A stretch of 64,000 nt of DNA from the NCBI GenBank assembly GCA_014239555.1, contig JAAZYR010000001.1, positions 1 through 64,000 of the forward strand. The letters run 5' to 3'. Source of the DNA: Acidimicrobiales bacterium. Lineage in GTDB: Bacteria > Actinomycetota > Acidimicrobiia > Acidimicrobiales > Poriferisodalaceae. Below, piece after piece: positions 60,406 through 64,000 of the stretch. Each line of letters starts with the position of its first letter. Position 1 is the stretch's first letter. The translations under genes were made by a program, and so were the position numbers. The notes beneath the pieces were generated by a model that saw only the letters and a list, made by a program, of their open reading frames with translations, made no database searches and was not told where the DNA came from.

Positions 60406-60501
60406 ATGAAGAAAGCCTCCCTTGCGTTTGATGGTGAGGCCCCGGTACTGCGGTCCAATGGTCGTGGTGCCCCGATTTGGATAGAACGAGGAAAGCGATG
60501 A
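60406..60501 (+). CDS. possible 31-residue ORF between atpF and atpH
   Basis: ATG 60406 opens a frame of 31 codons (MKKASLAFDGEAPV...PIWIERGKR) whose TGA overlaps the atpH ATG as ATGA. All neighbouring genes in the operon use such overlaps. No ribosome-binding site is seen before ATG 60406, and the sequence may be open by chance. If real it could couple atpF and atpH translation. Confidence 0.25.
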   Translation: MKKASLAFDGEAPVLRSNGRGAPIWIERGKR

Positions 60502-61025
60502 CCGAGAAAGTGGAGGAGTACGCCGCTGGGCTGGCCAAATTGGCTGGCGCCGAGGGTGAACTTAACCGCGTCGCGGATGAGCTATATCAACTTGGTAAGA
60601 CCGTCGAATCTTCTGACGAGTTGCGTACAACCCTCAGCGACCGAGCGATACCAGCATCACGTCGAATCGGAGTGCTTGAAGACCTCCTAGGTGCGACCGC
60701 ATCACCCACCACCATCAATTTGGTGAGCATGTTGGTCGGTGCTGGTCGAGGAAGCCAAATTGGCCCCATATCCGATGATCTCCTCCGCCAAGCCGCCGCA
60801 ACGCGCGGTCAAGCAGTGGCAGAAGTTCGGTCCGCTGTAGCTCTAAATGATGATCAACGTGATCGTCTCCGATCTGCTCTCTCCAGTGCAACTGGAATGA
60901 ATATCGACGTCGTTGTGGTTGTTGATCCCGACATCCTTGGCGGCGTCGTTGCCCAAGTAGGTGACACCGTGTTTGACGGATCAGTTCGTACTCGTCTCGA
61001 AAAAATGAAGGAGCGTCTGTCGTGA
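60498..61025 (+). CDS. atpH: F0F1 ATP synthase subunit delta
   Basis: A 175-residue delta subunit. The N-terminal helical bundle ([30 protein letters not shown]) and the C-terminal hallmark [35 protein letters not shown] are clear. GAGGAAAG precedes ATG 60498. It links F1 alpha to the b stalk. Confidence 0.95.
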   Translation: MTEKVEEYAAGLAKLAGAEGELNRVADELYQLGKTVESSDELRTTLSDRAIPASRRIGVLEDLLGATASPTTINLVSMLVGAGRGSQIGPISDDLLRQAAATRGQAVAEVRSAVALNDDQRDRLRSALSSATGMNIDVVVVVDPDILGGVVAQVGDTVFDGSVRTRLEKMKERLS

Positions 61026-62563
61026 CTGATTTGAGCTTCGATGCTGCTGAGATATCCGCAGCCATCAAAAAGAACCTAGAAGGCTTTGACTCCTCCATAG
61101 AGTCAGGCACCGTCGGGCGAGTCCTCGAGGTGGGCGACGGAATTGCTCGAGTCTCGGGGCTGCCCAATGTATCTGTAAATGAAATCCTCGAGTTCGAGAG
61201 CGGTGACGTGGGACTCGCCTTGAACCTCGACGCGGATTCGATTGGCGCTGTGATTCTTGGCGATGTTCAAAACATCGCCGAAGGCCAGAACGTCAAATCT
61301 ACCGGCGGAATTCTTTCGGTACCTGTAGGCGATGCCGTTCTAGGCCGAGTCGTAGACGCCCTCGGTGAACCGATCGACGGTAAGGGCCCCATAGCGGGCG
61401 CTGAACCGCGTCGTATGGAGATTCAGGCCCCGGGGATTATGGGTCGACAACCGGTTCATGAGCCCCTCCAAACAGGTATAAAAGCCATCGACTCAATGAC
61501 CCCTGTAGGACGTGGCCAGCGGGAACTGATTATCGGTGATCGAAAGACCGGTAAGACATCGATAGCTATCGACACCATCCTTAACCAAGCAGGATTGGGC
61601 GTGAAGTGCATCTACGTAGCCGTGGGCCAAAAAGGCTCCACTGTCGCTCAGGTCGTTAATGTTTTAGAAGAACGCGGCGCGATGGATTACACCGTTGTTG
61701 TTGCAGCGCCGGCTGCGGATTCCGCTCCGTTTAAATACTTGGCACCCTACGCGGGTTGCGCAATGGGTCAGCACTGGATGGAAAATGGCGAGCACGCCCT
61801 CATCGTCTATGACGACCTGTCAAAGCAGGCTGAGGCATATCGACAGTTGTCGCTGTTACTGCGACGTCCGCCCGGACGCGAGGCATATCCCGGCGATGTG
61901 TTCTATCTCCACAGCCGGTTGTTAGAACGCGCGGCGAAACTCTCCGACGAACAAGGTGCTGGCTCGCTCACTGCCTTGCCTGTCATTGAGACCAAGGCCG
62001 GCGATGTTTCCGCGTACATCCCCACGAACGTCATCTCGATTACCGACGGTCAAATTTATCTTCAAGATGACCTTTTCAAATCGGGTGTACGCCCCGCGGT
62101 GGATGTCGGCGTATCGGTGTCTCGAGTCGGTGGCGCAGCTCAAACCAAAGCAATGAAGAGCGTCGCCGGGACATTAAAAATTGATCTCGCTCAATTCCGA
62201 GACCTTGAAGCGTTCGCAACCTTTGGTTCAGAGTTAGATGCCGTTTCCGCAGCTCAGCTGGGGCGCGGATATCGGCTCGTCGAGTTACTCAAACAAGGTC
62301 TTAACAGTCCGATGCCGGTCGAAGAGCAGGTGATTTCGATCTACACAGGCACGAATGGCCTTCTCGATGATCTACCAGTCGAAGATGTTCAACGTTTCGA
62401 AGCGGAACTGTTGGACGCTCTGAAAACCCGTCACGCCGGACTCTTGGACGAGATCCGCACTACGGGTTCGCTGCCTGAAGATCAGGTCAAGGCGGCTGTA
62501 GAAAACTTTAAGGCGACGTTCCAGGTAAGCGTTGACACCCAAGAGAGCGACTCCGAGGTCTGA
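61022..62563 (+). CDS. atpA: F0F1 ATP synthase subunit alpha
   Basis: A 513-residue protein. The P-loop is [16 protein letters not shown], the catalytic Arg finger region is [31 protein letters not shown] and [12 protein letters not shown] is typical. The GTG start overlaps atpH stop as GTGA. Forms the alpha3beta3 hexamer; regulatory nucleotide site. Confidence 0.98.
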   Translation: MTDLSFDAAEISAAIKKNLEGFDSSIESGTVGRVLEVGDGIARVSGLPNVSVNEILEFESGDVGLALNLDADSIGAVILGDVQNIAEGQNVKSTGGILSVPVGDAVLGRVVDALGEPIDGKGPIAGAEPRRMEIQAPGIMGRQPVHEPLQTGIKAIDSMTPVGRGQRELIIGDRKTGKTSIAIDTILNQAGLGVKCIYVAVGQKGSTVAQVVNVLEERGAMDYTVVVAAPAADSAPFKYLAPYAGCAMGQHWMENGEHALIVYDDLSKQAEAYRQLSLLLRRPPGREAYPGDVFYLHSRLLERAAKLSDEQGAGSLTALPVIETKAGDVSAYIPTNVISITDGQIYLQDDLFKSGVRPAVDVGVSVSRVGGAAQTKAMKSVAGTLKIDLAQFRDLEAFATFGSELDAVSAAQLGRGYRLVELLKQGLNSPMPVEEQVISIYTGTNGLLDDLPVEDVQRFEAELLDALKTRHAGLLDEIRTTGSLPEDQVKAAVENFKATFQVSVDTQESDSEV

Positions 62564-62569
62564 TTTAAA

Positions 62570-63541
62570 ATGGCAGGTGGTCAGGAGCGTATTCTTAGGC
62601 GTCGAATTAGTTCGATTGACGCCACAAAAAAGATCACGCGAGCGATGGAACTCATCGCTGCTTCGCGCATTGTGAAAGCGCAAGGCCGAGTCCGGTCCGC
62701 TAAGCCGTATTCTGAAAAAGTTACAGACGTAATCGCCAATTTGGCTGGTGGGGGTGCCGGTGTGGACCACCCGCTCCTCAAACAAGCAGATCAAGTGACG
62801 CGAGTCGCGTACGTTGTAATCGCCGCAGATCGAGGGTTATGCGGGGGCTACAACAACAATGTCCTGAGAGCAGTAGAGCGAGCGATCGCAGCTGACCAGG
62901 CGCAAGGTCGACAATATGCGCTAGTTATTTCAGGCAAAAAGGCCGCCGGCTACTTCAGCTTCCGGGAGTATGAGGTTCACGCGTCGTATGAAGGGTTTTC
63001 TGACCAACCGAACTACAGCGACGCCAAAACCATGGCGGAATCAGTAGCTGAACTTTTTGAGAACGGTGATGTTCAGGAGGTCCGTCTCGCCTACACGCGC
63101 TTCCTTTCGATGGGTACTCAGGAAGTGACTGTTGATCAATTTATGCCACTTGAAGCCTCTGAAATCGGTGCGGACGCCAGTGAGAACACGGCTGGAGGCG
63201 GCTACGAATTCGAACCGGAACCAGCGGAGATTCTCAGCCGGCTTCTGCCCCGGTATGTGGAAGCCCGCCTCTACGCCGCTTTGTTGGAAGGATCGGCGTC
63301 CGAGCACGCAGCACGTCAACGTGCAATGAAAGCGGCGACCGACAACGCGGAGGACCTAAAAACCAATCTCACGCGAATAATGAATCGTGCCCGTCAAGAG
63401 GCGATTACTACCGAAATCATGGAGATCGTCAGTGGATCCGAAGCAATGAGTGACGACGGTGACGGCGATCTTGATGACGCCATCACACAATCTTTAGAGG
63501 GTTCGCTCGCAACCCTTATATCCGACCGAAGCGACGCCTGA
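62570..63541 (+). CDS. atpG: F0F1 ATP synthase subunit gamma
   Basis: A 323-residue rotor subunit. The N-terminal helix RRRISSIDATKKITRAMELIAASRIVKAQ and the C-terminal helix region AARQRAMKAATDNAEDLKTNLTRIMNRARQEAITTEIMEIVSG are nearly invariant. A tail of about 30 acidic residues (SDDGDGDLDD) extends beyond the usual end. The middle VIAADRGLCGGYNNNVLR is typical. Confidence 0.97.
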   Translation: MAGGQERILRRRISSIDATKKITRAMELIAASRIVKAQGRVRSAKPYSEKVTDVIANLAGGGAGVDHPLLKQADQVTRVAYVVIAADRGLCGGYNNNVLRAVERAIAADQAQGRQYALVISGKKAAGYFSFREYEVHASYEGFSDQPNYSDAKTMAESVAELFENGDVQEVRLAYTRFLSMGTQEVTVDQFMPLEASEIGADASENTAGGGYEFEPEPAEILSRLLPRYVEARLYAALLEGSASEHAARQRAMKAATDNAEDLKTNLTRIMNRARQEAITTEIMEIVSGSEAMSDDGDGDLDDAITQSLEGSLATLISDRSDA

Positions 63542-63560
63542 GCCTTCAGGAGACCAAAAA

Positions 63561-64000
63561 ATGACAATGACCGACGACAACACTGAAACCAAGGACGGCA
63601 GGGTTATTGCCATTGCCGGTCCCGTGGTAGACGTTGAGTTTCCGCTCGACGCGCTCCCCGAGATCAATTCTTTCTTGGAGATGGATGTGGACCTGGAAGG
63701 TTCGACGGTGACCATCGGCGGAGAGGTCGCCCAGCAAATTGGTGAAGGCAGAGTACGCGTCGTCTGTCTGAAGGCGACCGATGGCTTGACTCGCGGCACA
63801 GTGGTTCGAAACACCGGACGTGGAATCACGGTTCCGGTTGGGGACAGTGTCCTTGGACACATCTTTAACGTTCTTGGAGAACCTCTCGATACCGATGACA
63901 TAGGCGAGGTCTCTGACCGTTGGGAAATACATCGACCCGCTCCTGATTTCGACACCCTGGAACCCAAATCCAAGATGTTTGAGTCAGGGATTAAAGTGGT
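63561..64000 (+). CDS. atpD: F0F1 ATP synthase subunit beta, N-terminal part
   Basis: The first 146 codons run off the right edge. After MTMTDDNTETKDG the beta-barrel domain reads VIAIAGPVVDVEFPLDALPEI, followed by TDGLTRGTVVRNTGRGITVPVGDSVLGHIFNVLGEPLD, the typical start of the beta subunit. The P-loop lies beyond the window. A GGAGA precedes ATG 63561 by 8 bases. Confidence 0.97.
   Translation, partial: MTMTDDNTETKDGRVIAIAGPVVDVEFPLDALPEINSFLEMDVDLEGSTVTIGGEVAQQIGEGRVRVVCLKATDGLTRGTVVRNTGRGITVPVGDSVLGHIFNVLGEPLDTDDIGEVSDRWEIHRPAPDFDTLEPKSKMFESGIKV

Overview
The window looks like chromosomal DNA of a moderate-GC actinobacterium, most likely an uncultured (perhaps aquatic) member of the Acidimicrobiia. 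The actinobacterial markers are a WhiB1-type regulator next to a PdtaS-type sensor kinase, a DUF3107 protein, the histidine phosphatase / DUF3090 / SCO1664 trio, an Rv0121-type putative F420 enzyme, and the gene order argS-lysA-hom-thrC-rho-rpmE-prfA-prmC-sua5-wecA-atpI-atpBEFHAGD, which matches the order I recall around M. tuberculosis Rv1292-Rv1311. The class assignment is inference. No insertion sequence, prophage, CRISPR array or rRNA was seen; there is one tRNA gene.

Layout. 1-8.8 kb: tail of cobS, a PaaI-type thioesterase, an orphan peptide-type solute-binding lipoprotein, rsgA, two enoyl-CoA hydratases, a DUF3048 lipoprotein, an MscS channel, and a secreted L,D-transpeptidase behind six copies of a 42-residue repeat. 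8.8-20.7 kb: valS, a membrane protein with a degenerate GGDEF-like domain, acyl-CoA dehydrogenase with a palindromic operator candidate, small orphan genes, an amidohydrolase lacking the usual metal ligands, a zinc alcohol dehydrogenase, a family III CoA-transferase, a TetR regulator and a DUF5317 membrane protein. 21.0-27.7 kb: a complete System I cytochrome c maturation operon ccmABCDEFGHI, including a 56-residue CcmD candidate. 27.7-33.4 kb: SufR-like regulator divergent from an Mrp-type Fe-S carrier ATPase, SelO, DUF3107, PdtaS and WhiB1. 33.7-43.1 kb: glycerophosphodiesterase, lipid kinase, etfBA, the SCO1664/DUF3090/phosphatase trio, a type 5 uracil-DNA glycosylase, a lipoprotein built from two Cys-rich repeats, an FrhB-family iron-sulfur flavoprotein divergent from a pyridoxamine-oxidase-like F420 enzyme, and a FetB permease.

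43.1-64.0 kb: tRNA-Arg(CCG) beside argS, then lysA, hom, thrC, rho, rpmE (zinc-free type), an unrecognised 332-residue protein, prfA, a prmC-sua5 fusion, rpiB, glyA, a WecA/TagO-like transferase, two AtpI-type proteins and the F-type ATP synthase operon, running off the window inside atpD.

How it fits together. Enoyl-CoA hydratases, acyl-CoA dehydrogenase, CoA-transferase, PaaI thioesterase and EtfAB suggest a heterotroph oxidising fatty or aromatic acyl-CoAs. Electrons from EtfAB would enter a respiratory chain with c-type cytochromes matured by the Ccm system, feeding the ATP synthase. The least expected points are System I Ccm in an actinobacterium, the PrmC-Sua5 fusion, an atypical Rho P-loop, several unassigned operator-like palindromes beside catabolic and redox genes, and an amber-interrupted small ORF. 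I found no clear multi-gene system that is wholly undescribed.
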